Part shown: in pieces, positions 13,334 through 21,841 of the stretch
Layout of the letters: each line of letters opens with the position of its first letter
Numbering within the stretch: position 1 is the first letter of the stretch
Source of the DNA: a virus
Reading direction: 5' to 3' (one strand)
Length of the DNA: 21,853 nucleotides
IMG/VR virus record: IMGVR_UViG_3300027770_000279
Location: 1 to 21,853 of that record
Notes under the pieces: generated by a model
Told to the model about the DNA's origin: nothing
The model's input: only the letters and a program-made list of their open reading frames with translations
Database searches by the model: none
Program-made: the position numbers and the translations under genes

Positions 13334-15361
13334 TTAAACGGGGCCGATGTTGGGGAATGCCGCAGTGGGCGGTGTGAATGTTGTGGTGTATCGGGCGTAA
13401 CCTTTAGTAACACGCAAGTCATCTATGTAGCCGTTAAAATAAGATTGTGCGCCGTCCCAATTACCGCCGCCGATTCGGTTACCTAATTTACCCCAATCAA
13501 AATTAACGCTTGATGAAATTGTTGTTGATATAACAGATGAACCATCTCGATACATTGATATATTGGTTCCATTTCTTACCACAGCCAAATGATACCAAGT
13601 GTTTAATGAGTTGGTTGGGCCAGATGCAACGAAAGTACCCACATCGTAAAAGGCAAGAAAAAATTTATCGTTATACGACACCGAGTCAGCGTTGCTGTTT
13701 GTTATTGCAAGTGCGCCAGCAGAATAACCACCATTGTTGTTTCCAAAAATAAGAGGGTAATTTAATGTTCGGCTTGATATGTAAACCCAACATTCAATCG
13801 TCCAATTCCCTGTCGTCATGTTTAAATCTGGGGTTGCAGGGCTACTAAGGTTGTCGCCGTTCCCATCAAAATACAAAGACCCAGTTCCATACTTGTACAC
13901 GCTTGTAGAAATCTGTGCGTTACCCACAGTTGTCAAATTGTTCATCATGGCGTTGTCAAAGATGCCAGCGTTGCTTGTGTTGAGCAATAAAGTTGTATTT
14001 GTTACGGCAGTCAATGGAGCAGTGGGGGGTGTAAATGTAGTTGTGTAAAGGCAAGTCCCTTTAATCAAACGCACATTTGAAAGATAGCCTGTCCAATATT
14101 CACCCGTGGTGTAAGCAACTCCACCAACGCCTAAATTAGTATCGCTGTAAGTTCTTGCTGTGGCAGTTGATGAAACTAATACACCGTTTAAAAATAAGTA
14201 TTGAGTTGAACCACTTCTAGTAAACGCAACATGATTCCAAGTATTTAAAACAACAGAAATGCCTGTAAGAATAAAACCAGCGGCATAAACATACATAGTG
14301 CCGCCAGAGTCAGCGGCTAATGCCCATCCATTGCTAGTTCCGTTTGAAGCCCTTGTTTCTATCAGCGAACGGTAGCCGGGGTTTGAGGTGGCGTAATAAA
14401 AACACTCAGCAGTAAAATCTCCCGTGCCAAAAGCATAACCCGCATTTGTTGAAAAACTTAATTGGGATGACCCGTCAAAGTACCCTGACCCACCAATCAC
14501 GCTTGTGGAGTAGGCGGTAGAAGCACCAAATGGGTTGAAGCGTTGAACGCTTGGTGTGCCGCTTGTTGTAATGGTAAGTGGGCTTGCGCTGGTATCAATA
14601 AAACGATTGCTTTGGCAAGTTAAAAGGCTTGTGCCTGATATTGCAGTTAATGGTGTTGTGCTAGGCGTAAAATTAGATGTGTAAACTGCTGTGCCTTTAA
14701 CAACTCGCACATTAGATAAATATCCTTTAAAGTTACAAGACGCACTTCCATTATTACCAAGCCATACACTACCACCAATAGCAAGATTTAATGACGCAGA
14801 TGATGTTCCAGTTCCATCAGCAACACCATTTACATATAAAGTAAAAGTAGTTCCATTTCTTACAAGCGCAACATGATACCAAGCATTTGATGGATAGGTA
14901 TTAGTTGATGAAAAAAATGGATCGCCAACAGAATTCCAAAAAATTCCAAATTTATTTGAGTATGCTGTATTTGAATAACGAATATAAAAAGTACCCGTAG
15001 ACCAAGCAGATGATGGGGCAAACATTGATGGAAAACTTGTTGTTTGAGTATCAGGATTAACCCACATTTCAATAGTGCAGTTTCCAGTTCCCATATCAAG
15101 CGCAGAACCTCCTCCATTTGAAATGGCTAAATAACTACTACCATCAATATAATTTGACCAATTAGACCCATAAGGTGAGAAAGAACCTTGGGTTGTAGCG
15201 CCACTACGGGTAACAGTAGCGCCAGTTGATGATGAGTCAATAAATGTATTATTCTGTGCGCCATTAGTTCCATCGCCGTGCAAAAGCATAGTGACATAGT
15301 TGAACTGAGCGTCTATTGTGCTACCCGATGACGCACCTGCTGTTTTTCCTGCCGCAAACAT
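13334..15361 (-). CDS. Triple LamG-domain adhesin (receptor-binding candidate)
   Basis: 675 residues with three concanavalin-like LamG domains: about 24-238, 244-452 and 456-669. Each has a sheet with the pattern TIEMWVNP / FTAECFYY / TIECWVYI, a WYHVALVRNG-type strand (NTWNHVAFTRSG, NTWYHLAVVRNG), and a closing motif GYLSNVRVVKGTAVYTSNFTP, GYLSNVRLIKG and GYIDDLRVTKG. LamG domains of this kind bind carbohydrates and are common in phage fibres. The N-terminal 20 residues (MFAAGKTAGASSGSTID) could be the attachment peptide. The gene is AT-rich in domains 1 and 2 compared with its neighbours. SD AAGGA overlaps the previous stop (TAAGGA) before ATG 15361. Confidence 0.9.
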   Translation of the reverse strand: MFAAGKTAGASSGSTIDAQFNYVTMLLHGDGTNGAQNNTFIDSSSTGATVTRSGATTQGSFSPYGSNWSNYIDGSSYLAISNGGGSALDMGTGNCTIEMWVNPDTQTTSFPSMFAPSSAWSTGTFYIRYSNTAYSNKFGIFWNSVGDPFFSSTNTYPSNAWYHVALVRNGTTFTLYVNGVADGTGTSSASLNLAIGGSVWLGNNGSASCNFKGYLSNVRVVKGTAVYTSNFTPSTTPLTAISGTSLLTCQSNRFIDTSASPLTITTSGTPSVQRFNPFGASTAYSTSVIGGSGYFDGSSQLSFSTNAGYAFGTGDFTAECFYYATSNPGYRSLIETRASNGTSNGWALAADSGGTMYVYAAGFILTGISVVLNTWNHVAFTRSGSTQYLFLNGVLVSSTATARTYSDTNLGVGGVAYTTGEYWTGYLSNVRLIKGTCLYTTTFTPPTAPLTAVTNTTLLLNTSNAGIFDNAMMNNLTTVGNAQISTSVYKYGTGSLYFDGNGDNLSSPATPDLNMTTGNWTIECWVYISSRTLNYPLIFGNNNGGYSAGALAITNSNADSVSYNDKFFLAFYDVGTFVASGPTNSLNTWYHLAVVRNGTNISMYRDGSSVISTTISSSVNFDWGKLGNRIGGGNWDGAQSYFNGYIDDLRVTKGYARYTTTFTPPTAAFPNIGPV

Positions 15362-15371
15362 AGTTCAGTCC

Positions 15372-17342
15372 TTATGGTGTGTAGTTTTGACCAACAGTAG
15401 TTCCGTACCAGTTTGTGCCATCGCTGAAGAAACTAAAGATGTCCATTCTGGATGCGGTGCTTGTAAGGGTTGGGGCAGTGCCGCTAGGCCACTTCACCGT
15501 TGTCCATGTCACCGTGTAACCACCTGCACCAGTCTTTAACTTCAACAAGAACGACTTGCCTGCCGTAGCAGTTGGCATTGTGATTGTCGCAGTTCCTGTC
15601 AGCGTAATGACTTGGTCAGTACCGTTGGTTACGATGTTCAGCGTGATGGCTGTAGAACTGTTTGCAGTGAATGTCTGTTCTTGGTAGTCGTTCTTGAGAA
15701 TGAATGTACCGCTAGAGTCTATTCTGACTCGTTCTGTTAAATCAGCACCATTCGCACGAGTGTAGAAAGACAGCGCACTAGCGTAGTTGTCTGAAGTAGC
15801 ATTTTCTTTAATGCCTTGAATAGTAGCAAGCGTTGCATTGAAAGAACTCATCGTCTGAGTAAATGCAATACCCGCACCAACTCCAGAAGTTTGTGCGCCT
15901 GAGTTTCTTATGTTAGCAATGTATTTTGCCGTTGGGCCATCAGAACTATTTGCACCCACAACTGTTAAAACACCTGCCGCAGATGTTGTCCCAACCATCA
16001 AATTTCCACTTGCATCCAGAGTCATTGCCTGAGTAAAGGTGATAGCGTTTCCTGCTGTGCCTGATGCGGCTGTGTGCCAAGAGTGAATACTTTGATATTG
16101 TGTGTATCTGCTTGCAAAATCAGAAGCAATATATTTTCTTGTCCCTGCTTGGGAGTATGAATTGGCGCCATATTCAGCAAAAGACGAAAGAGAAGACCTT
16201 CCTTCTACTGTGGCGTATTGAACTTGAAAACCTGTTGCACTTGTCCAAGCACTCGGAGTAACTCCCAAGCCTAGATTGCCTGATGAACTAATAGTGGCTA
16301 CTTTTGTAATGCTTCCCGCATTAGGTCGAGTAAACAAACCAAGTGCGCCTGCGTAGTCTCCGTCTGTTGTGTTTTCTTTGTAAACAGAAATACCACCCAT
16401 TCCCGCAATACTGCCTCCTGTGTTGTATTTGTTTACAAACAGAATTCCAGACGTAGGCGTAAGGTTGTAAGCCTCAGTAGATTGAATACGAATTTGGTTT
16501 GGAAGTGCAGGGTCGCCTGCATTTGCCGCGCCAGATACATCAAGCATAGAGGCGGGACTTGTTAGGCCAATTCCAAGTTTGCCTGCGCTTGTGAGGCGCA
16601 TACCTTCTGTGCTATTTGTACTAAATCCTAACGAGTTAGCCGCTGGCAAGTACATACCATTGGTTGCAACAGTTGAACCACTTGGGATAAATCGTGTTGC
16701 AGTAGCAGAACCAGTTGTGGAAAAATTTGTTCCATCAAAAGTAAGCGCAGACCCAGTGGTCAATGCACTTGTACTAGAAGCGTAAACCACACCACCTGAT
16801 GTGAATGATGTTAAGCCTGTGCCACCGTTGGTTGTTGCCAAAGTTCCAGCCAATGTGACTGCACCTGATGTAGCGGAAGAGGGGGTGAAGCCTGTTGTAC
16901 CAGCACTGAAAGTCGTGACCGCCACGCCAGACAATGTAGACCACTGGGGTGCAGTACCAGTAGAGGTTAAGAATTGACCCGCTGTACCAATGGCAAGTTT
17001 GGACAACACTGAACCAGCCGCATAGTAGGGGACATCACCCGCTGTGAATGATGTCAGACCAGTACCGCCAGAGGTTGTATTTAACGTGCCTGCAAGCGTC
17101 ACCACGCCTGTTGTAGCCGTAGATGGGGTCAGACCACCCAAAGAAGTTTGGAATGATAAAACTGGCGCAGAGGTGGCGTTTGATGCCAACAACTTCACCG
17201 TACCAGCAGAGTTCTTAAAGTACAACTTTTCATCAACTGTATTGAGTGCTAACTCGCCAGCAACAAGATTTCCAGCAGACGGTGTTGCCGCCGCAGTGGT
17301 GCTGTAGTAGAGAGATATTGGGGTGTAGCCTGCTTGAGACAT
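15372..17342 (-). CDS. Modular tail fibre protein, 656 aa
   Basis: The N-terminus (YTPISLYYSTTAAATPSAGN, LVAGELALNTVDEKLYFKN) is the common start of fibres in this phage group. Two modules at about 62-118 and 141-197 repeat GLTPSTATTGVVTLAGTLNT and GGTGLTSFT(A/S)G. The middle (residues 200-560) is a set of peptide pieces like MLDVSGAANAGDPALPNQIR, VGTTSAAGVLTVVGAN, typical of phage fibre stalks. The last 100 residues are a compact beta domain (AITLNIVTNGTDQVITLTGT, KSFLLKLKTGAGGYTVTWTT). It starts with TAATG, sharing a base with the 687-aa stop; its SD GGAGGA lies in the last codons of that gene. Confidence 0.85.
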   Translation of the reverse strand: MSQAGYTPISLYYSTTAAATPSAGNLVAGELALNTVDEKLYFKNSAGTVKLLASNATSAPVLSFQTSLGGLTPSTATTGVVTLAGTLNTTSGGTGLTSFTAGDVPYYAAGSVLSKLAIGTAGQFLTSTGTAPQWSTLSGVAVTTFSAGTTGFTPSSATSGAVTLAGTLATTNGGTGLTSFTSGGVVYASSTSALTTGSALTFDGTNFSTTGSATATRFIPSGSTVATNGMYLPAANSLGFSTNSTEGMRLTSAGKLGIGLTSPASMLDVSGAANAGDPALPNQIRIQSTEAYNLTPTSGILFVNKYNTGGSIAGMGGISVYKENTTDGDYAGALGLFTRPNAGSITKVATISSSGNLGLGVTPSAWTSATGFQVQYATVEGRSSLSSFAEYGANSYSQAGTRKYIASDFASRYTQYQSIHSWHTAASGTAGNAITFTQAMTLDASGNLMVGTTSAAGVLTVVGANSSDGPTAKYIANIRNSGAQTSGVGAGIAFTQTMSSFNATLATIQGIKENATSDNYASALSFYTRANGADLTERVRIDSSGTFILKNDYQEQTFTANSSTAITLNIVTNGTDQVITLTGTATITMPTATAGKSFLLKLKTGAGGYTVTWTTVKWPSGTAPTLTSTASRMDIFSFFSDGTNWYGTTVGQNYTP

Positions 17343-19405
17343 TAAAAAGTTCCTCCGAAGATGCCAGTTGTTGCGGTTACCGTTGTCGCGGCTACAGTAG
17401 TAAATGCGCCCGTCGTAGGTGTTGTAGCACCAACAGTTCCGTTAATGTTAATCGATGCAGTACCAGTCAAGTTTGTAACCGTACCACTACTTGGTGTACC
17501 CAAAGCCCCATTGAACGTCACAAAAGCACCAGCAGAGCCTACGTTGACCGCTAAAGCAGTCGCAACCCCAGTACCCAACCCAGTGATGGAGCCGACCGCT
17601 GGAGTCACCGTAGTATTGCCCGCCAAAGTCAATTGACCCTGTGCATTGACCGTAAACGTACCCACTTGAGTTGCAGAGCCATACGAAGCCGCTGTGACAG
17701 CCGTATTGGTAATGCTGAACTGCGTACCCGTGAGGGTCAGTCCCGTGCCTGCGGTGTAAGAGCCTACACCAGCAAATTGAACCCAAGTGATGGGAGTCGT
17801 ACCCAAAGTACCGCCTGCGTTTGAAGTACAAACCCAACCAGTGTCAGCGTATAGGGTTCCTTGCTCGATAAAGGTGAATGCGCCGGGGACTTCCGCCCAA
17901 GTGTCCATATCCGTTGCACGAGTCCATGCGCCCGCCGCAACCAAGTAAATTCCATTGTTCTGGCTCAATGTCTGGTCTTTAACCAAGCACCTATCTCCAG
18001 CAATCAACGCCACCCCATCAATCGTCTGCGTTCCAGACAACGTAATGTTTGCCGTTGTTGCCGCCACGCAAGATGCTTTTGGGTCTAATCCTTGCGCTAC
18101 TGAATCAACATACTGCTTGGTAGCCAATTGCAATGCAGACACGGGGTCTTGAGTTACAGCAACAGAAGTCAGACCGCCCAAGGTAAGACTTGATGCGCCC
18201 AAGGCAATTGCCGTTGTTCCAACCGTCACAGACGAATTGGTCAGCGATGCGTTAGCGATGTTGGTCAGCGTGTTGCTTGCGCCGCTGATGGTCTTGTTTG
18301 TGAGCGTCTGATTTGCGGTCAGGGTAGCAACAGTGTCTGCCCCAACGGTTGCCGCTGTCATGTTGAACGTGCCACCCGTTACTGTTTTGCCAGAAAAAGT
18401 CAAAGCCACGGGCAAAGACAATGTGACAGTCGATGTACCCGTTGCGGTTATTTCGTTTGCCGTACCAAGGATGGTAGTCACTGCGCCAATAGAAGCGGCG
18501 CTGATAGCCACATCCCCAGCAAAAGTCAGTTGACCTTGCGCGTTGACCGTGAACTGACCCACATTGGTTGAACTGCCGTAAGTACCAGCAACAACGGTCG
18601 TGTTGGCAATAGAAATCGTGCCAGTGGTGGTGATTGGCCCACCCGTCAGACCTGTGCCAGTACCAACAGAGGTAACACCTGAACCCGTTGTAATTGCACC
18701 CCATACGCCGTTTGCGTAGCCTTCAAAGACGGCAAGGGTGGTGTTGTAGCGCAACATACCATTTACAGCAGAAGATGGGCGCGAACCCGTAGCGCCAATT
18801 GGTACGGTGACGCTCTCAAGACCGGGCAACACAGGGTTATCCGCCAAAGAAATTGTTGGATTACCGCTTACCCCAGTTCCGTTTGCAACGCTAATTTGGC
18901 TTGCAGTTCCCGTAATGGTCGCAGAAGTGATAGCGCCACCAGTCGAAAGCACCACAAGTCCATTAAAACTGGCATTGGCAAAATTCAACACTTGACCACT
19001 CAAAGCGATGGTCGGGTCGCCAGATATGCCAGAACCGTTTGTAATTGACAACCCATTGCCAGAAACAGCGATAGAACGCCCTGTAATGGCTGTAGAAGAC
19101 GTTTTAACCTGAAACCCAGTACCAGAGTTCACCAAAGACAATAAAGCGCCTGTGGTGCTTATATTGAAGACTCCCTGCGCTCCGCCGTCGGTGGTTACCA
19201 AACCATTGGTTGCGCCAACATAGCGACTGTTTGCAAGTTGAGGGGTCTGTGTGACCGTCAAATAGGTGTAGGTCTGAACGGGTGAGCCAGCAAGCGCCGC
19301 AGTCGTAGTTTGTACGGTCACCCCATTTTGGACAATCGGAACCGCCTCAGTACCTGTAATAGCACCAGCGGTTGGGAGTTGGAGTATGGTTACTTGTGCG
19401 GACAT
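17342..19405 (-). CDS. Modular tail fibre protein, 687 aa
   Basis: Gly/Thr/Ser-rich fibre built of repeated modules. ISVANGTGVSGNPTISL (171-187) repeats LSITNGSGISGDPTIAL (119-135); SIANTTVVAGTYGSSTNVGQ FTVNAQGQLTFAG (265-297) repeats SITNTAVTAASYGSATQVGT FTVNAQGQLTLAG (564-596). A conserved central segment starts at LATKQYVDSVAQGLDPKASC (427-446) and includes TQTIDGVALIAGDRCLVK and AGAWTRATD, widespread in fibres of short-tailed phages. The C-terminus ends GIFGGTF. No intramolecular chaperone or enzymatic motif is visible. ATG 19405 directly follows the previous stop (TAAATG), with only a weak SD (GAG). Confidence 0.85.
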   Translation of the reverse strand: MSAQVTILQLPTAGAITGTEAVPIVQNGVTVQTTTAALAGSPVQTYTYLTVTQTPQLANSRYVGATNGLVTTDGGAQGVFNISTTGALLSLVNSGTGFQVKTSSTAITGRSIAVSGNGLSITNGSGISGDPTIALSGQVLNFANASFNGLVVLSTGGAITSATITGTASQISVANGTGVSGNPTISLADNPVLPGLESVTVPIGATGSRPSSAVNGMLRYNTTLAVFEGYANGVWGAITTGSGVTSVGTGTGLTGGPITTTGTISIANTTVVAGTYGSSTNVGQFTVNAQGQLTFAGDVAISAASIGAVTTILGTANEITATGTSTVTLSLPVALTFSGKTVTGGTFNMTAATVGADTVATLTANQTLTNKTISGASNTLTNIANASLTNSSVTVGTTAIALGASSLTLGGLTSVAVTQDPVSALQLATKQYVDSVAQGLDPKASCVAATTANITLSGTQTIDGVALIAGDRCLVKDQTLSQNNGIYLVAAGAWTRATDMDTWAEVPGAFTFIEQGTLYADTGWVCTSNAGGTLGTTPITWVQFAGVGSYTAGTGLTLTGTQFSITNTAVTAASYGSATQVGTFTVNAQGQLTLAGNTTVTPAVGSITGLGTGVATALAVNVGSAGAFVTFNGALGTPSSGTVTNLTGTASININGTVGATTPTTGAFTTVAATTVTATTGIFGGTF

Positions 19406-19780
19406 TTAGGTACTCGTATTGTCTGGGGGGTTCGGCGCAATGGTGTCCTTGTTCCCCGTGTTTGTAGGAGTCTGAGTGTTTTGTTCGGTCGAAATCTGGA
19501 ATTGGCTTGAGCCATCCATTGATTGACTGCCAGTCATCAGATAGTTGTCGCCAGCACCGATAGGCGTGTCAGGACGCGCAAACCGCAGGTTAATACGTTC
19601 CGTCTTACGGGCGGCGAGGCGGTAGGGGTCAAACTGATCCCTGCATCCTTGGTCGCAGACTCGTAACCCGGGGAAGTTGGGGTCTGGCCCCAGCGTCACA
19701 AAGGCGCGTTTCATCTTGCATCGGTCGCAAACCCCGATGGCAAGGGACGTTAGCCCCGTTGTGTCTAAAAAGATTGGCAT
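19406..19780 (-). CDS. Small zinc-ribbon-like protein, 124 aa
   Basis: Two cysteine pairs, Cys18-Cys21 in VCDRCKMKR and Cys42-Cys46 in RVCDQGCRDQ, suggest one zinc site. The segment between them is GPDPNFPGLR. A conserved basic stretch follows (DPYRLAARKTERINLRFARP), and the last 45 residues are polar, low in complexity and probably disordered. Its position between adaptor and fibre genes suggests a minor structural or assembly protein. Start ATG 19780 shares one base with the adaptor stop (TAATG); no clear SD, so reinitiation is likely. Confidence 0.82.
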   Translation of the reverse strand: MPIFLDTTGLTSLAIGVCDRCKMKRAFVTLGPDPNFPGLRVCDQGCRDQFDPYRLAARKTERINLRFARPDTPIGAGDNYLMTGSQSMDGSSQFQISTEQNTQTPTNTGNKDTIAPNPPDNTST

Positions 19781-20841
19781 TAGGCCGTATACACCGAAAT
19801 ATTCGGTGCCCAGTAAATTGGTGAACGATCCCGCTCTTCAGCTTCAGCATCTGCCAAAAACTTATCCGCCATCTTTTCAAGATAGCCAACACGATCCATT
19901 GCAACCTGTGGCAACTCAAGCGCCATGCGGTGGGCAAGCATCATCTGCACAGCCTCATACCAACGCTGGGGAATCTCAAGCTCATCAGTGAGTGATCCAA
20001 CGTCTTCAATTTGACGCGAGTACCAGCAAACGATCTGCACAAAAGCAGTTGATGGCGTAGGCCACACATAAATCGATGGCTGGGGAATAGTGCGGTCAAA
20101 CCAATATTGATAAGGTTGGTTTGCTGTAAAGTTCTTGTTTGGCAGGTTGGTGTAGTCGTCGCGGTTCAGTGGAGACATCTGAACCTCAAGCGAGTTGTTC
20201 CCAAAGTACAACTCACGCAACGACAGGGTTGTCGTGTTGTAGGCGCGAATGCGGTAAAAAGCGACCGTTTGACCAGCCTCAATGTCAGTCCACACCCAAG
20301 TGTTGTTGACCACATCAATGGTGCCAAGATCAACCAAAGTGGCCCAAGTTGTGCCGTCTATTGAGTATTCATAAATGATTGACCACGAGCCAGTCGAAGC
20401 AGGCAAGAATCCAATGGAGCCAATATAAATTGGGTTGGATGTGCCGTAATTGACGGAAATGTTGCCATCAGCGGACGTTTGGGTGCAAATCGTCTGTGTA
20501 TCACCGTCATATACGTTTGCAACGGTTCCGCCAGCAGAACTGGTGTATGCGCCATTGGGGCGCGCCATTGTGCGATACAGCACGTTCCAGAGGTCAATTG
20601 TGCCTTTTGGAAGGGTGTAAAGGTAGTTGTCTATCTGTGAACCAAGAACCTTCTTGGTGATTGTCCAAAACTGAATACCTCGGTTTCCAAGATTGGAAAG
20701 CAAGAAGTACAGCGATTGTCGGGCTGACAGCACCTGCTCAGAAGTTAACTCTTCGGCGAGCTTTCCACAGCGTCTAGCGCCGTGATCAATCAATGTCTGT
20801 ACATTGATGACGGTCTGTCCTACGGTTCCAGAAAACGCCAT
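19780..20841 (-). CDS. Tail adaptor (T7 gp11-like) with inserted discoidin-like domain
   Basis: 353 residues from ATG 20841, chosen because AAGGA lies eight bases upstream; an upstream start at 20874 would overlap the preceding gene and lacks an SD. The N-terminal helical part (residues 1-80, SEQVLSARQSLYFLLSNLGN) and the C-terminal part (YQYWFDRTIPQPSIYVWPTP, YSRQIEDVGSLTDELEIPQR, then long helices with AHRMALELP) match tail tubular/adaptor proteins. A beta-sandwich of about 115 residues lies between (about residues 92-216): ANVYDGDTQTICTQTSADGN, GSWSIIYEYSIDGTTW, VAFYRIRAYNTTTLSLRELY. This resembles F5/8 type C (discoidin) carbohydrate-binding domains. Confidence 0.82.
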   Translation of the reverse strand: MAFSGTVGQTVINVQTLIDHGARRCGKLAEELTSEQVLSARQSLYFLLSNLGNRGIQFWTITKKVLGSQIDNYLYTLPKGTIDLWNVLYRTMARPNGAYTSSAGGTVANVYDGDTQTICTQTSADGNISVNYGTSNPIYIGSIGFLPASTGSWSIIYEYSIDGTTWATLVDLGTIDVVNNTWVWTDIEAGQTVAFYRIRAYNTTTLSLRELYFGNNSLEVQMSPLNRDDYTNLPNKNFTANQPYQYWFDRTIPQPSIYVWPTPSTAFVQIVCWYSRQIEDVGSLTDELEIPQRWYEAVQMMLAHRMALELPQVAMDRVGYLEKMADKFLADAEAEERDRSPIYWAPNISVYTA

Positions 20842-20852
20842 GTTATGTGTCC

Positions 20853-21377
20853 TTACCAGCCGGGGCAGTCCCACCGCTTCAGCGATGCTTTGGCGCGTGG
20901 AGCGTCCCCTTTTGAATGTTCAACCACCCCGCTCATGCGGGCACAAAATGAATCCTTACGGGCACCGCCTTGAGGCTGTGGAGCTTTCAAGTGAGAACCA
21001 GTCTCTCTATTGTATTTGTCTCTGCCCTTTTGCGTAAGCCCTGCGCCCTTTTCAACGGATAATTTTTCACCCCGTCCAACAGCAAGACTTGGCCCGCCAT
21101 CTTTTAATTTGGCGGTTTTTGCTGACTCTCGGAAGGCTTCAGCCGTTGGCGCACCTTTGCTACCCACTCGGCGCATTTTTTCGCCAGAACCTTCAGCGAT
21201 TCTTTGACGTTTTGCATTGATGTTGTCATATAGACCGCCTCCTTTAAGTTTTTTCCCCTCATCAGCACGAGCAAACTCTTTGCCAACTTTTTGGGGAATA
21301 CCCACCTTTTTGGCGAACGCAGGGTTATGTGCGACCGCCTCCATCAAACGATGTTGGGAAGGTGATTTGCTTGGCAT
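20853..21377 (-). CDS. DUF6321-type protein, 174 aa
   Basis: Basic and hydrophilic protein. The C-terminal 70 residues carry the DUF6321 pattern: GLTQKGRDKYNRETGSHLKA, ARKDSFCARMSGV and SLKRWDCPGW. The preceding 100 residues are a Lys/Gly-rich region with PQKVGKEFARADEGKKLKGG and repeated GxKM/KRR stretches. No membrane segment. Such proteins are found near capsid and tail genes; DNA binding or a minor capsid role is possible but not shown. Its stop TAA is part of the SD of the next gene (GGTAAGGACAC). Confidence 0.8.
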   Translation of the reverse strand: MPSKSPSQHRLMEAVAHNPAFAKKVGIPQKVGKEFARADEGKKLKGGGLYDNINAKRQRIAEGSGEKMRRVGSKGAPTAEAFRESAKTAKLKDGGPSLAVGRGEKLSVEKGAGLTQKGRDKYNRETGSHLKAPQPQGGARKDSFCARMSGVVEHSKGDAPRAKASLKRWDCPGW

Positions 21378-21379
21378 GA

Positions 21380-21796
21380 TTAACCTAGCGGATTTACATA
21401 ATGCTTGACCATTTCAAGCACTACAGTGTAAGTATCGCCAGCACTTGCATCCAAAGTGGTGAATGTAATTGCGCCATCCACGCCAGTGCCTGCATTGTTG
21501 GTCAATCCGCCAATTTTGCTGTAGTCTTGCGTGTACGAGTTGTTCTGTGGGATCGTTTCAATAACCACAGGCGTAGTTGCCTTCCACTTCAACTGCACTT
21601 CCATGCCGTGCGTCAACCCAGTGACTTTTGTAATCGTGACGCGGTCGCAAGCACCGCCAGAACCCGAAGAGGTCAGCGACGCAGGGTTAACCTTGACAAC
21701 ATTGGTCTCACCAGTGCCATCACTGGTGTTTGTAAATTTCATAATTGCAACACGCTCACCATCAAAGAGCGTTTGACTTCCAACTGCATCAGCCAT
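21380..21796 (-). CDS. 138-aa structural protein, beta-rich
   Basis: Mostly beta strands: ERVAIMKFTNTSDGTGE, DRVTITKVTGLTHGMEVQLK, PVVIETIPQNNSY, AITFTTLDASAGDTYTVVLE. No signal peptide. It follows a strong terminator directly, with GGAGA six bases before ATG 21796. A small abundant beta protein after the probable capsid gene could be a head decoration or a neck protein; I do not recognise a family. Confidence 0.8.
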   Translation of the reverse strand: MADAVGSQTLFDGERVAIMKFTNTSDGTGETNVVKVNPASLTSSGSGGACDRVTITKVTGLTHGMEVQLKWKATTPVVIETIPQNNSYTQDYSKIGGLTNNAGTGVDGAITFTTLDASAGDTYTVVLEMVKHYVNPLG

Positions 21797-21809
21797 AATT
21801 TATCTCCAA

Positions 21810-21835
21810 TTAAAAGCAGGGGCCGAAGCCCCTAC
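21810..21835 (-). terminator. Rho-independent terminator with UUCG tetraloop
   Basis: Read on the minus strand: GTAGGGGC, loop TTCG, GCCCCTGC, then TTTTAATT. The stem is 8 bp (one U-G pair), closed by C-G around UUCG, which is an exceptionally stable loop. It lies just upstream of the 138-aa gene and ends the transcript entering from the right, probably that of a highly expressed capsid gene. Confidence 0.88.
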
Positions 21836-21841
21836 CTTGTT

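Noticed and set aside
20842-20874. Longer N-terminus of the adaptor beginning at 20874
   Set aside because: It would overlap the DUF6321 gene and lacks an SD, whereas ATG 20841 has AAGGA at a good distance.
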